In this document: piece by piece, positions 32,801 through 46,900 of the stretch | How positions within the stretch are numbered: the stretch's first letter is position 1 | How the letters are laid out: every line of letters starts with the position of its first letter | Assembly: GCF_026151205.1 (NCBI RefSeq) | Contig: NC_087076.1 | Span: forward strand, 12,819,675 to 12,883,674 | Length of the DNA: 64,000 nucleotides | Reading direction: 5' to 3' | Origin: Bolinopsis microptera | Taxonomy: Eukaryota; Ctenophora; Tentaculata; Lobata; Bolinopsidae | The notes under the pieces: model-generated | The model's input: the letters and a program-made list of their open reading frames with translations, nothing else | What the model was told of the DNA's origin: nothing | Database searches by the model: none | Translations under genes and position numbers: made by a program

Positions 32801-34897
32801 AACAACAGTTGGAAGACTTGAGAGTGATAAAAGAGAAGGAACGCGAGGAAGCTATCGTCAAACTTAAAGTAGGTATTTCGTTGAATCAGAAGCTATCAAT
32901 ATAAGAATAATGAATATCTATGATATTACTGAGAAGAAGAATATATACTTTGTCGCGTTACTGAGAATTCTGACAGCAAGGGAAGGTGGGTTTTAATCTA
33001 AATATGGTAATACAGATAAAACAGCCAGCATATTCTCTTTAATAAATTTCTTCTGACAACTGAACCCACTTTTATTGGAAATATTTGTATATTTTAATGG
33101 TTATTTCAGAGTTATCAAGCTAACGATATCGTAGTTTAATCTAAGAATTTACTGATAGTTGCTATTTGACTAGGGGGAATAACAAACAGCGCTTAATATA
33201 AGATCCCTTCAGTCTTGACTGATAGTTGCTATTTGACTAGGGGGAACAACAAACAGCGCGTAATCTAAGATCCCTTCAGTCTTGACTGATAGTTGCTATT
33301 TGACTAGGGGGAACAACAAACAGCGCTCAATCTAAGATTCCTTCAGTCTTGACTGATAGTTGCTATTTGACTAGGGGGAACAACAAACAGCGCTGGCGGA
33401 GCTGGAGAGTAGACTCAAGGTGGAGAAGGACAGGGAGGTGAGCGCTGCTATCGCTAGAACAGAACAGGACTCTCTCGACAGACTCACCAAAGTTAAAATA
33501 GACCATGATAACGAGGTATTTAAATTTTATTTAACACCATTTTATTGATTTTAAGCTTCGCGATTTGGGCTGCAATTGTGCAATTGTGCAATTTGTTGCA
33601 TATCGAGAAAATCTGCTAGAAAGCCGTGAAATGTGCCATATTTTGGGCCATTTTCTACTCGTGTCAATGTCGGGTTTCCAGAGACAAAATCAAATAGCAG
33701 ACAATCCTTTAAAAATCATGCTTACTAGCAGCCATGGGGATAACTGTACCGATATTTTTTTACAGTTGACAAGCCACTCTTGGGTGGTATATGGTTTTTG
33801 AAAGTTGCACACCGATAATTTATATGATGATTTATAACAGTATAAAAATGGAAAATAAACTACCACAATCACCAGATAACAAATCCAGATAGCGTAGAAT
33901 AATGTATCCAACAAATGTACCACAGATCTTGTAGTACAAGGCAGCTGTAGCCACAGAGCAGGAACTATAATGAAGACTGTACTAAAGACCTAACTTAACA
34001 CTTGACCCTAATAAATTGACCCTAATCTTACTTTAATCCTACCCTAATCCTACTTTGCCCCAGATCTCGAAGTACAAGGCAGCAGTAGCCACAGAGCAGG
34101 AATTATAATGAAAACTGTACTAGAAACATAACTTGACCCTAATTAATTGACCCTAATCCTACTTTGCCCCAGATCTCGAAGTACAAGGCAGCTGTAGCCA
34201 CAGAGCAGGAACACACGGAGGAAGTGAAGTTACAGCTGGAACAGGAAACCCACAACAGGGTCCTGGCAGAGGACAAACTCAAGGACGTTAAGGTATTGTT
34301 GCTAGGTTACATTTAGTAGGTTACAGTTAGTTGCTAGGTTTAGTAGGAGGGTACAGTTCGTTGTTAGGTAACATTTAGTTTTAATTCGCAAGGTAACAAT
34401 TATTTGCCAAGCAGCAGTGATAGTCGTAGGTTATGGTTAGTTGCTAGGAAACAATTTTCGGCAACGTTACGTTAGTAAGTGGACCCTTTGAGCAATTCCG
34501 CCAAAAAACAAAACATGATGGGTGTCTCTCGTCTGATTTACGTCTTTAATCTACATGCATTTCCCCACGTTTACGTAGCTCAAGCTGTATTCCCAGTGTC
34601 CACAAGATAAAGTTAGCAGGACCTTGCTTTGTATACCCAGCTTGCAAGATATATTTACGTTTTTTACCCTTGAATTACTACAGCTTTATTTACTACAGCT
34701 TTATTTACGGGAGTCAGGATTGACCTGTGTTATAAATATTTGGGATGGATTTAAATGGGTTCAGCTATAAATTCATATAACTTAGTGATGATATGGAATA
34801 CAACCTTATTTTTCAGGAGGAGTTCAGATATTTCATCAACTCGTTACCGGGTCATGAGAACAGTTGCTACAACGCCGAGTACATGATTGCCAGATGA
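29816..34897 (+). CDS. Coiled-coil protein resembling C6orf163 (copy B, lacks exon 1)
   Basis: Six exons equivalent to exons 2-7 of copy A: 29816-29976, 32385-32530, 32727-32872, 33391-33515, 34173-34292, 34817-34897 (TGA). All reading frames and splice sites are preserved, with only single substitutions (for example Val to Ile in KEVALEKL, and Val to Glu in EEKEVAKQQ). No copy of the first coding exon lies between 25822 and 29816, because the duplication began inside intron 1. Expression would require readthrough from copy A with skipping of its last exon, an unseen new first exon, or internal initiation. Preserved frames suggest the duplication is young or the copy is still used. Confidence 0.7.
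30058..30918. repeat. 43-bp minisatellite, unit B, block 1 (about 20 copies)
   Basis: Same unit and variant types as in unit A, about eight copies shorter. Confidence 0.95.
30955..31312. repeat. Copy of the dispersed 380-bp sequence, unit B
   Basis: Equivalent to 21855-22217; contains a TA-flanked MITE at 31100-31205 with a single substitution in its left inverted repeat (ccttaatcgg). Confidence 0.85.
31313..31563. repeat. 43-bp minisatellite, unit B, block 2 (about 6 copies)
   Basis: Continues the 43-bp pattern after the inserted sequence and ends in the same tail as block 1. Confidence 0.92.
32006..32276. repeat. Heptamer array (aattata)n, unit B
   Basis: About 38 copies, longer than the unit A array by roughly 80 bases. 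Confidence 0.97.
33149..33390. repeat. 67-bp tandem repeat carrying a splice acceptor, unit B (4 copies)
   Basis: As in unit A but with one copy fewer; the last copy again supplies the acceptor of the exon at 33391. Confidence 0.93.
33927..34109 (+). pseudogene. Two partial tandem copies of exon 6, unit B
   Basis: Same two decoy copies as in unit A. The second again reads ISKYKAAVATEQEL then TAA, so the arrangement predates the large duplication. Confidence 0.8.
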
Positions 34898-35882
34898 GCT
34901 ACACTCAATTACCAAATAATCTAAAATTGATCGCTGATTTTGTAGATGAGAGTTCATTTTAACCATTGATGTAGACACTGAGAAAGGGTTTTTCGTACAA
35001 TTTTCTGGAGCTTGTTCCTTGTCAGAGTGTCAGTTCGAAAATGAATTTTAAATGGCGATAAAGCAACATTTGGTAGTTTTATCATTAAATCTCTGGTTAA
35101 AGTCATGGTGTGAGTATTCGATGCTTTTACTGTGAAAAGAGACGAAGGATAAATAAAGATCATTCACAATTCAGTTATTTTGCGTTTAATTGCTTTCAGC
35201 AATACTCATAAGTTATTTGATTATAGATCGAAAATTTTGATGCCAGAGCATCGAGTAAATTAAAGATAAGATTGAATTTTAGGTTTTTTATTACACGCAT
35301 CCAACCTTGTTCAGAAATGAGAAATTGAATTAAAATTTTCCGGTTGCACCATAAATCGTTATTTAAATCATAACTTTATACTTTATAGAAACTTGAAATG
35401 AAATCTTTAATCGTCTGTGGAATGAACACGCTAAATATACGAACCCTTATCAGATTGCAGAAATAAAAAAAGTAAAAATAAATAACAACGCAGAGGACAG
35501 TGGATTACAACGAAATTTTTTATTTTTGTTCGGATTCCTTTGCTCAGTTAAGACAATTGCATTATTAAAAGTAACTCTCGATACGATCGTAATCGTATTG
35601 AGTAAGTGACTTACTAATTACTTCAAAAATAAAAGATAAACGTTATTAATTTCATGCATTTCTCCCTAATCAGGAATAAACAACAAAATTAAACTTGTTG
35701 TAGTGTACTGGTACATCTTTATTAAAATCACAACTATGTTTTACATTTAAAAAAATAAGTTTGGATTGTTTGTTAACATATCGTTTTGTAAACACTCGAC
35801 AACTTACAAAAGGAACCGCTCAACGCTTACGAATGCATAAGAATTATAATGACCATTGCACTAGACCACGCAGTGCAATGTG

Positions 35883-36148
35883 CAGTGGCGTAACGTTGCT
35901 TGCTGGCGCCCCCTCCCCCCGCTGAAAAAGCGCCCCCCTTTAATTGGCGACCCTCCCTAAAATTGAACAAATTAGATGATTTTAGAGGATACAACCCGAC
36001 ACCGGTAAAATCTCTAAAAATGTGTGTTTCTAGAGCAAAACGCGCAGTTTTGCTAGTACCGTAGTTAAGTTTTTCGTAATTTTGGTGCCCCCCTAAGATT
36101 GCCCCCTCCCGCACAGCGGGGTCGGTTGGGCCCTTCGTTACGCCACTG
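35883..36148. mobile_element. hAT-type MITE, copy 3
   Basis: Duplicate of copy 2 as part of unit B, with the same flanking words (gcaatgtg left, gcaatgtt right). Confidence 0.8.
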
Positions 36149-37701
36149 GCAATGTTCATCAGCAAAGACCAAACCGCTAAATAAATTAAATGAGGAGATA
36201 TACTTTAATTAATGCTATTTATTAAAATTACTTGTATACTATATCAAGAGAACGAGAGAAGTGGAAAATACGTAACTTCCTTTGTAATTCATAACTGACA
36301 TGATATCGTAGCTCCTCAAGACTCACGTAGAGTTAAAGTATATTTGAATTGTCTCTTAAGTAACAGTGAACCCGATCAATGCCTACCAGATCTTCATGTT
36401 TCCACTAGCCAGCCAAAATTTACCAAACATCATTAAACCTTTAATATTTTAAGTGGAGTGATTAATAAAAATAAAATCATGTTGCTATCCCTAGATTCTG
36501 CTTGCTAAATACTGTGAATTTTGAAATTATCTTACTCTAAAACAAAATTATGTTCGATCACACAACAGAACCTTCCTTTTTCTTTCTTTTTATACTATCT
36601 TCTTCTTTATTGATATTCTTCGTAAGGGGATCAATGTGTCTTACAAAAAATAAAAGAAGTTATGTACTTGTATAAGATGAGATCAATTTTTGTGACCATG
36701 TCTGTTTCACTTTTACTTTTAGACGAGTTTATTTTTACTAACAGGTGTAACTGTATATACTGTTCAGTGGCTCAGTGGATCCACTTTCAATCACAACCTG
36801 AACCATCAGTCTCTGATAGTGATTATCCATAATTAATGAACTAACCCGGCCTCGGGCTAACATTTCGAAAAGAAAACGGCGCTCGCTACTTCGAAGAAAT
36901 TTAGACGAGTAACACCCGACAAATCTGAGGAATCTGGCTGACATTTTCCATTATTGATATTCCTCTTGAATTTATAATCAATTTTCTCAATAGATGAGAG
37001 CAGCGCCAACACAGCTGCACAAGCTGTAAACTTGGTAGCACTTATTCGTATTCCGAAAAATACTTTCCGTGTTACATTCGATAATGATCGTGTCGTTCAA
37101 GATCTGTATTGCGGTATTTACATAATCGTGTCGTATGGCCAGAAAGAGAATTTTATTAAGTTTGGAGCAAATTCAAAGAAACAAAACGTCAGTTTGGCAT
37201 TTTTCCAACTCTTACTAAATCGATGCACGATTCGATAATTATTACATCACGCACTGATCACTACCAGCTTAGGATCTACTATTAACACGTAACAGTATAT
37301 TTTTTAGTTACTTTGAAGTTGTTTGCGAGACATGTATACAGGAGCTTCTTTACAAAGTGTTTCTATAAAGTTTTTCTACAAAGTAAAATGTAAGCTATTT
37401 ACGAATCATGGATTATAAGCCACTACCGGTCGGAGATTAATCAGAGAATCAGTCAAGTCTGGAAATCTTCTGGATTTTATAATTTTAAGCAGATTGCTCT
37501 GAAATTAAGATATTTAAATTTACTTTCAGCCATGTATTTCTGTCTTTGTTTAGCTGTTACCAAACTGATTTATTAACAAAACCATATGTGTAATGTGATG
37601 GCCGAGAAAATGAACAATAAAAAGATTGAATTACGTCCAAGGTCCAGGTTAGAGACAGAGTAGGTACAGAGTCTTTCACACCGTGTAACTGTAACCTGAT
37701 C

Positions 37702-37819
37702 CCCTAACGTTGGCTTGTCCAGTTATCACATATCTTTAAGGGCCAATCTCCGCCCGCGGGAGTACCTACACGGACACATCCTCTCAGCACTTTTTAGGGT
37801 TTGTGGAGACGATATCTGT
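37702..37819 (+). promoter_or_regulatory. CCAAT/GC-box block, unit B copy
   Basis: Identical to 28640-28757. It lies about 3.1 kb upstream of the TRPM start codon. Function is inferred from composition and conservation only. Confidence 0.3.
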
Positions 37820-40800
37820 AGTAATTTCATCTGTTAGGACTTTACTGTATCGGTTTACTTCTAGGTAATTCACATTTAATTTTGTTCTGTGTGTGCTAAT
37901 TAGTAAGTTGAGGTGGTTTTGTTTCGCATAATCGTATTTCAATTTTTAGTTTGATTTGAACCTGCTATTTTATGTGCCGGCGATATTTTTAAAAATGGCA
38001 TATTGCTGAAAACGGCTGATGATAAAGTTGAACCATGCCGATAACAAGTTACCACCCGCTCGGAAGTGAACTCATGAGTGACTGGAACTTGGAAGGTTGA
38101 AGTGTGATTGCAATTCAAAATTAAACTTGGGCTGGCAGCTGTGCAGCATTTGTTTGGACGACGAGCCGAAAATCAAATTAGGCTTAAATTTAATAATATA
38201 AAGCCATAGAAAATCAGAGGTATCTGTTTACAGTTTACACTGAAATCTACATAGTTAACAAAATATGAGCTGTCTTAAATAATATGTTAAGAGTAATCCT
38301 TTCTGTATTCTCTAATAAACACGAGGAATCACTTTACGTTGCGTTAGTACAGTTCTCTTGGAAAATAAATGAGTTTGGTTATGAATATCGGTAATATAGT
38401 TCACAGCCTTTAAGCTGTTTGATATAGATATAAAATCAATGGTATCTGTTTACAGTTTACACTGATATCCACATAGTTTACTCAGATATCTACATAGTTT
38501 ACAAAATATGAGCTGCATTTAAGCTGTTTGATAGATCATACTCTTGGGAAATGTATACCATTTGTGTATGGACGTGTATACCTGGAAATCAGATTAAAAC
38601 GCGGAGCGTGTAATTGAAAATAGCTCCGCAGCTCTAGGTACGCTATAGCAAAAGTAGGATGTTGATTGTGCGACAGCTTTAAAGCTTTTAGGTCGTAATC
38701 ACATCTTCATCAGTATTGCTATATCACGTTTGTTTAAATCTTCTATTTCTCGGCTTTTAGTTTTAAATATTTTCTATTTTCTGAAGTCTTATGAGGGAAC
38801 CTTTTTTCGATGGCAAAATGAGTAGAAACCCAAATGAGTACCCCTGTCAAAGTAAGAAAAGGCCAGAATATGACGTGCAAAGTGTTTTCTTTCGTTTGCT
38901 TGTTAATTTTTACTTTGTTGCTGTTAGTGTTTACTTGTCCTCATCAAAAGTAAAAACTTAAGCCAAATGCCCGAAAAACTGAATTTCTACCAGACCTGAT
39001 TCGTGACGGACTGAATCTTTGGAGGACAAAACCCCTAACTAACTCCTCATTGGAGCCCTCAGCCCTTGGAGGAGACCTGTGCAGACTGCAGATCATTGAC
39101 TAGACTATACAACTTTGAGAACTGAATCCCTAAAAACTTTCCCATGTTCAATGTACATTCACACAACTTCACCTCATGTAATCTATTCAAGAATTTACCA
39201 CGTGTAGCTTCATCATCATCGTGTTAATACATTTATAGTGTACCTTTTGGCTTTTAATAATTAGGTCCGTTTCTAATTCTAATATAAATAGCTTTACGAT
39301 TGAGCTAATCGACAGATTTGATTTCATTGTAAACATTTAATTTTGCACCCATGTTCGGTTTTATCATACTTTCAGTAACATCTAAAATCTAAATGCCTCT
39401 GGTAAATATGTTCTATTTAAATTACGAGAGAGCGTGCACAACTTTACAAAATAGTTAATTATTTCGCTTTTGTGTCGTTTTGTGTTCTGTATTACTATTA
39501 CGCTTCTGTGTGTCTACACTCACTCCATCTTATTTTACTAGTTTGCGCAGTTAGGTGGACTGCTGACACACGAATCACATGTTCAACCCCTAACGTATTC
39601 GTACCCTACCGTCCAAAGATGGGAATACCTTTTTTAATTTATTTCAAATCCCGTAAGTGCGTACAATTACAGAATTATATTACACACCACATAAATTATG
39701 ACATGTAAAAGGTATTCTGTTCAAGACAGCCCGCGAGCGTTTTCTTCCGATTTTAGAACACTGCAGACTGTAGCCCCCCCCTCTTCATTTGTTTTGGGGC
39801 TTTATATATCTGAACTTTTACGATTTTCATATTAATAAGCTTAAAACTGACAGTGTGATGACAACTGGGCTAGTCCAAGGCTCCGCTGTCAAATTTCACT
39901 GTTACCAACCTGGATAAACTGGATAGTGGATAAACTTAACATTTCAGTCCCTCACTATTATAAGTCATTCGGTCCGGTCATTCAGTAATTCATTAAGTGG
40001 CTGGTAGGAAGCTAATAGCGCTATGAATATACCTGTACAGCGGGGTCTCCAGTTAAATATTGTCAGATGTCTGCTTTTTATATTTATTAGCCATATTCTT
40101 TAGAATAATACAACTTTCTTCTTCAGAATAATACAAATTACTTTGAAGGACTTCTTTTGCAATATTATAACGACATCATATTCAATTATATGCTCCCATG
40201 ATTCCTCGCCCTCTTAACACTTTACACACCTCCTTAACCAAAAACTTAGAACTTTAAAACCGTATTTATCGCCTCTTAACACTGTATTAGAGGAGAACAA
40301 AAAACTGTTAGCTCCTAATATAGCTTCTTCACAAAATGAGAAACCACAACACCATTCATTCTACACAGGTGTTGAACATAAAAGGAGGTCCCTTCCATCC
40401 CAGCCTCGAGATATTAGCCATCTGTTCAACTTCGTTTATTTCCAACTTGTATCCAATGTTTCATTTACTTGCAATAAATTCTGACTAATGCTTTCAATAC
40501 TTCAATCATCACTATGTACGATTGTTTTGCAAAGCATTTTCCTTTTTTTAAAAACTAAATTAAATAATCTTCAAGATTGCCCAGTTCCCGTTGTTACACT
40601 CTTATTAATTTGTTATTGCTGATTTTATGTAAATTAGATTGTTTTACAGCTTCTCTACGCATATTATAGAATTGATATTATCATATTTAGGACGTGACGT
40701 GAGGTTAAAACTGAACTCCGTCCTTTCTATCATCAGTCCCGGAAGTTTTACTGTTAGATTATTTTTAGTCGCTTCTTGTAGTGTTTCAAATTCTTCCACA

Positions 40801-40920
40801 CATTCTTCGCAATGCTTTTGAGATACCCAAACTATCACCAACATCTCAATAGGCCTCCAAGATTGCTCTTCCCGCGGGGTTGCCCACTCAAGTGCAGGAA
40901 ACTGCAGAGAGTGTTCTGTA

Positions 40921-43900
40921 ATGTCACCCCATGAAGAACAGCCCGTATCACCCGGTACTGGAGGTAACGCTGTACTAAAGGTCCAAGTTAAACCTGTGAG
41001 AAGAACCAGACTTCCTTCTCTTAAGAGACTGAGCTCCAGACTAAAGGTTCACATTAGTGATAGCCCGCCTGTTGTCACTGTGAGTATAGCTTTTCAATTA
41101 CACTACATTACGAGTTACAAACATGGCTATAAGACTTAGGATTTACCTGTATATATTAGACTTATATATCAGATTTATGTATTAGACCAATATATATTAG
41201 GAGTAACCTGTAATACCCTTATTAGATCAATATAATGATATTTGGATATTTCAATCTCCAATAAAACTGATAAATGGAAACTTGATCAATGAAAAGAAAG
41301 GGACAGAGTCTGCAGAGAGAATGAGGGGGCTGTAGCTGATTAGATTCCTTCCAGACTACATATTATTCTGTATAATGTTCCATACCCGGATTTGTTTAAT
41401 TTGTTTAATTTGTGTAGAAAAGCTTATGACTTATACTGGGGTTTCAGTGCAATAGAATCTTATTTTCGTTTCTGTTCTGTTGATAGTATCCAGACATACC
41501 GTGAGCTGTGGTGATGGGTAGTGTTTGACCAGTTTGCTGAGTATTATTGTTGAAGTAGATTCTTGAAATAAAGTTGCGCGAGTCACAAGTGTAAACTTGC
41601 AAGCGACGATTCAATCAATAAAGCAGTTCTAGTTGAACTTTACCGTGATGATCGAAGAGGACTGCCCTGACGAGCTTGAGGACTTAATCCCGATTATTGA
41701 AGTCGGAACAATCAAGACTAAAGGGGCTTTCCTCTCATTTTCTCAATTTACAAGTCCTACAAATAGTGATCCCGGAACAAAAGTAGGTTCATCCATATCT
41801 GATGATAGTTTGTTATTGTTCTTTATCCGATATACATTCCGGAGTAGTGTGTTCATAGTATTAGTAGTGTTATGTACATGTGTTAATCATTGTGTCCATG
41901 ACTGTATCTTTTTCTCGTATCGATGTATCAGTTAGATATTATTTCCTAGCGGCTCAAGAATCTGATGTTACATTAAATATGGAAATAAGGATAAACGATT
42001 GCTCATTGAGTAACCATATTAGTAACACTGGTAACCCTGGCAATAACACTTTTCAATGAATAACTAATATTTCTAATTCAATGTAGGAATCCAAATGGAA
42101 TATTGATAGCTTCTGTAATTTTTATGGGAGCGACCTTTACAGCTTCTCTACACGTAGAGAAGGACTATAAAAGTACACAGTACATGTTGAAACATGTTAA
42201 AATCGAACACATTCCTTACTTACTGCCCTTCTTATTGTCAGACTCGAAAGTTTCATAAGGTTCGTTTAGTTGCTGCTCGTACCACTATTAATGTTGTAGG
42301 TTCTGCACTTTTATTTGCACCGGTGCAACAAGGTGCAACTATCGCGACTATTGCAACGGATTACTGCTTAGTCAGCGAAATAGCAAGTTTTAGTTTTAGT
42401 TTTGCTTTATCGTGATGATTGAAGAGGACTGTCCGGATGAATTCGAGGAATCGATCCCAAATGTTCAAGCAGGAACAGTTAGGCCTACAGGGGCTTTCTT
42501 CAGCAGATTTCTCGGTCATACATCCACGGGTCCCGAGGTGCATCCATTTTTTGTGCAGTTTAAATAATTTTGTTCTTAATACGATATATTTTCCGCAGCT
42601 GTGCAATGTGCATATAATATGTTTTTCATATAGATTTGAGTTGTTTCTACTTCACCTGGTGGCTTCATACAAAATGCAAATAAAAAACCATCCGTCCCAG
42701 TATAGCAACGAATACTCCTTCATAAATAAGTCTTCTTCAACAAACTTGCTCCTCTGCCTATCAACTACATATATCCCAATATTTTAAATACCTGATGTCT
42801 TGTAAAATTGTGTATTTTCTCTGTTATATAGCGGATGAACCTAAAAACATACCCGCAGCTGTAATTCCTCTCATATTTTATGTTTTCAGGTGAAGGAGAA
42901 TGTGATCACAAAAACTTTCAACCGGAGGGAATGTTGCAAGTTTGTTACCAGATCTGCTTCCCCACAGGATACGAAATGGTTTGTATTCATATCCTCATCG
43001 TAACTTTATCTTATTTTTACTGTTTTTGTTTGACATACCTCGCATTGATCAGGACAATATAATAATATTTAACTTGAAAACTTTCGGACTGTTTCAATTT
43101 AGAGTCTGATACAAATGAGAAGAGATCAGTGTCCTAAACTTAGTATATAGTAACCTCATTCTACATTCCCACACCTTATATGGGTATAACGTGGTATATT
43201 CCCACACCTTATATCAATATGGGCATCACGTGGTATATTCCCACACCTTATTAATATATGGGCATCACGTGGTATATTCCCACACCTTATATGGTCATAA
43301 CGTGATTGTGCGTCTCGCAGGTGCAAGTGTGGTCACCATGATAACAAACACAGTCCTGTTCATTGTAAGCAGTCCTTTTCACATACAGCAGAATGGAACC
43401 CCACCAGCGACACCAAAACATTCCCGACCAATGCGTACGGAGAGATCGACTTCCTTAACGCTGAAAATGATGTTTTGCCCCTGGTAAGCTCCAAATCTTA
43501 TTTTATCAGGTTTTAGAAAACATTTCGCTCCTATTATCGCGTTGAAGTTGCTAGATTGTTTAAATGGGTACGGAAATTTCAACCAACAAGTAAATCAATT
43601 CCAACAAGTATATTTATTTCTTAATTTACTTTTCAGTACCTCAGATGCGATATGGATGTTAAAGTTGAAGATCTCGGTAACCTGCTACTAAAAATGTGGG
43701 GTATTCCTCGCCCTAACCTTCTCATATCTGTTTTTGGTGGACACTCCAAGTTCGACTCTAAGAAGATGGGTAAGTCATTGGGATACACTTCAGTTTAATT
43801 AGTTACAATAAATTATCAGTGGTTTGAGTTCTTGACTAATTCCTGTTTATTGCACATCAATTTATCCTGTGAATTTAAATCTCTCTCTAATAACAGATAT

Positions 43901-46900
43901 AACCGCCCCCCCCCCAAATTTCTCCGACTTTTATCAAAATATCTAGGCGCGGAATCTGAAGTCAAGGAGGGCCTTGTGAAAGCAGCAAAAGACTCAAAAG
44001 CTTGGGTGTTCACCAGTGGTGTAGACCATGTAAGTTTTAGTAATATGTCTTTAGCATTTAACTCGCATGACTCTGAAAAAGTATAAACATATACGATACT
44101 ATATTTTATTCTCGACTTTAAATTTCTCATAGACATATATATAATATTATTATCGATACTAGAAAACCACTCGACGGTGTAACGATGGAACACAATACGA
44201 TATGGTAAAGTTAAATTGATTTCAAATGATTAACATTAAACAACCGATTATATCTTCAGCTCATAAAAATAAAGTATTTTTTTTCGTTAAATCTAATTTC
44301 TGTCTGCTACCAAGAAATCTATAATACATTGTTCATACGTTCATTAAAGTGATCAAATTATACAGCTTAGTGTTATGCAATTATGCGAATGCTTGAAGTG
44401 TAACAGTCTTTCACGCATCAAATCTTGAAGAGAGCATGAAAATTTGGGACGCTCTGGTTACAAAATGGAGGGGATAATAACCTAATACTCTTTTAATTCA
44501 TTTAAAAAAGATTCCATTACAACAGATAACATTTTAGATTATCTATTTAAATTCTAAATTAATTTCTGTTTTTTATTTCCTCCAGGGAGTAAGTAACTTG
44601 GTGGGGGACGCTGTAGCAATGAAGAGATCCTTTGTAAACTCTATTCCTGTTATCGGAGTCAACTCGTGGGGTGCTGTTTACAACAACCACGAACTAGAAG
44701 AGGGTGACGAGCAGGTACTGTAGGGTAACTAGGGTAACAGGGGTAACAGGGGTAACTGGGGTAACTAGGGTAACTAGGGTAACTAGGGTAACTAGAGTAA
44801 CTAGGGTAACTAGGGTAACTGGGGTAACTAAGGTAACTAGGGTAACTAGGGTAACAGCAAAGTTATCACAAAATAAGGCGTTATTCTAATCCGAGATCAG
44901 AGCAACATCAGTTAAATTAGAGTAAGATCGCCGATGAATTATAACTTATCACAACTTTTTTAATCATCAGGGACGGTTTCCAGCATTCTACCAAGCAGTG
45001 TCTCAGTCTGAGTTAGAAAGGGATAATGTGACGAATAAGCCAAAGTCGATGGTGCTGGAACACGAACACACTCATTTTATTCTTCTCGATTTTGGGACTA
45101 AGAACAATTTCCATGAGGATGAGGTGGGCTTTTATCAAGAATTATCGTAACATTAAAAGTTAATAACGAAATGATTAGATATATCAACACTCGAAACCCC
45201 TCCAGCGATCAAAAAATAATTGCTTACTTTGTACAAATAAGGAGCGATTGATCGTTTTTAAATACCATCACTATCTTCTCAACTCCTTTCTGCAGGTACG
45301 GAAGTTCCGGATAAAACTCCAGGAGCACCTACGAGAAATAACTGAAGCTCAACTCGTCTCCGTTCTAATAGAGGGAGGATGTGGATCTTTGGAAGAGGCT
45401 CACGTGAGGATAATGAGGGGGCTCCCCGTAGTGGTGCTAGGGGACTCGGGTAGAATATCTAACGTGATCTCTCTGGCTGTAGACTTGATTAAACATGCCA
45501 AGTTGCTGGACGGGTAGGTTCCTTATAGAGCACGGCTTTTTTCAAATGTCATGAAAACAATTCGATGTAAAAGATCTTGTTAAATTTGAGAATTATACAT
45601 CCGTGTTATATGCAATTTCGATTGACTCACTTTAAAAAATAAACCATTGAAACGATGTGTTTGCAGATCGCTAAGTCCACTGAAGAATGACGACAGATTA
45701 AAAGTGAGACAGGCCCTTATCGAAGCATTGCCCGACTTCGAGGAAAGCAAATATGATGAGCTGATGGAGATTGTTGAGGAAATCATTTCTCAGGAGAAAC
45801 TGGTGAGCACAGTGGCGAAACACACCTACCTGCCGTCCCCCCCCCCCCCTCTGCTAAATGTTTTACAAATAATCGCATGGGGGAGAAAAAAATCTGAATA
45901 CATCTCCTTGTTCTATTTCCAACTCTCCAATAGGTGACGGTGTGGCGCTATGGGAAAGGTGTCGACCTTGATACTGCTATCCTTGAAGGTCTCATGAAAA
46001 GTATTGCAAACCTATTCCCGACGTAGAGGACAATCAGTCCACTCCAACAGGCAGACGTAAGCTAATTAAACGAGTAAATACGTACAAAATACAATATCAT
46101 CTCGGTGATGTTTTTATGTTAAAATATTACTGGCCGTTAACAATATTATCACCTATAAGGACAATGGTGATCTTAGGGCCGACAGTTTTGAGAGCAGATA
46201 AAGAATTTTTAATTGTCATCATGACGGTTCAATAATCCGACGAAATATATCGGATGGTATCATGAAATCATTTTAATATCTATTAGTACTAGTTTCATTT
46301 CGAATAGTCATTACAATATGTAAAATGCTAGTTGCTAGACTGCAAACAATAAATGTAGAACTTTGAATTATTTTTGCAGACGCAACACTCGATCAAAAGA
46401 GAGAAAAGCAAAGAGAGCGAGCAAAATCCCTAATGAAGAGGCAGTTAGAATTAGCCATACAGTGGAATCGTTTGGACATTGCTAAGGATTTCATTTTTGA
46501 GAGCAAATCGGACAACTCAAAAGAGGATCTCATTTTCACTGTCAGTGCTAAATATTTATTGGCTGATTAATTAATTTACTATACATTTTCAGACCTCAAA
46601 GGGCTTCCCATATTCAAGTTTCGATTTTTTTGGTCGATTCAGCCGTCTCCTACCCCCGACTCGACCAATCACTAATTGCGGCAATGCAATATCAAAATAC
46701 TTTTATCACACGGATTATGCTTTTCAGGAAGGTGAACTAAACGACATGTTAGGGCTGGCTATCCAGCACCAACAAACCAGCTTATACGATTTATCATGAA
46801 AGATCGAGAAGCGAACATAAAAACGTTCCTGACTGTGGAGCGGTTCGAGGCGATCCTGCGGACCAACACTCCTGAAAATACTTTGTTGTACTCTCTCCTT

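Larger units (their letters stand above)
29787..38999. repeat. Tandem segmental duplication, unit B (about 9.2 kb)
   Basis: Same order of elements as unit A. It ends with accagacctgatt at about 38999, where sequence becomes unique (cgtgacggactg). Differences from A: fewer minisatellite copies (about 20 and 6 against 28 and 7), four rather than five 67-bp repeats, and a longer heptamer array. Confidence 0.93.
34898..40920. other. 3' flank of gene copy B and spacer before the TRPM gene
   Basis: Up to 38999 this repeats the unit A flank, with an extra internal duplication near 38220-38500 (two copies of tgtttacagtttacactga). From 39000 to 40920 the sequence is unique and AT-rich with no supported exon. 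Upstream control of the TRPM gene would lie here. Confidence 0.5.

Noticed and set aside
43191-43487. 98-codon ORF starting in the TRPM intron
   Set aside because: Its first half translates the ttcccacacc minisatellite, and its second half is an off-frame reading of the TRPM exon at 43321.
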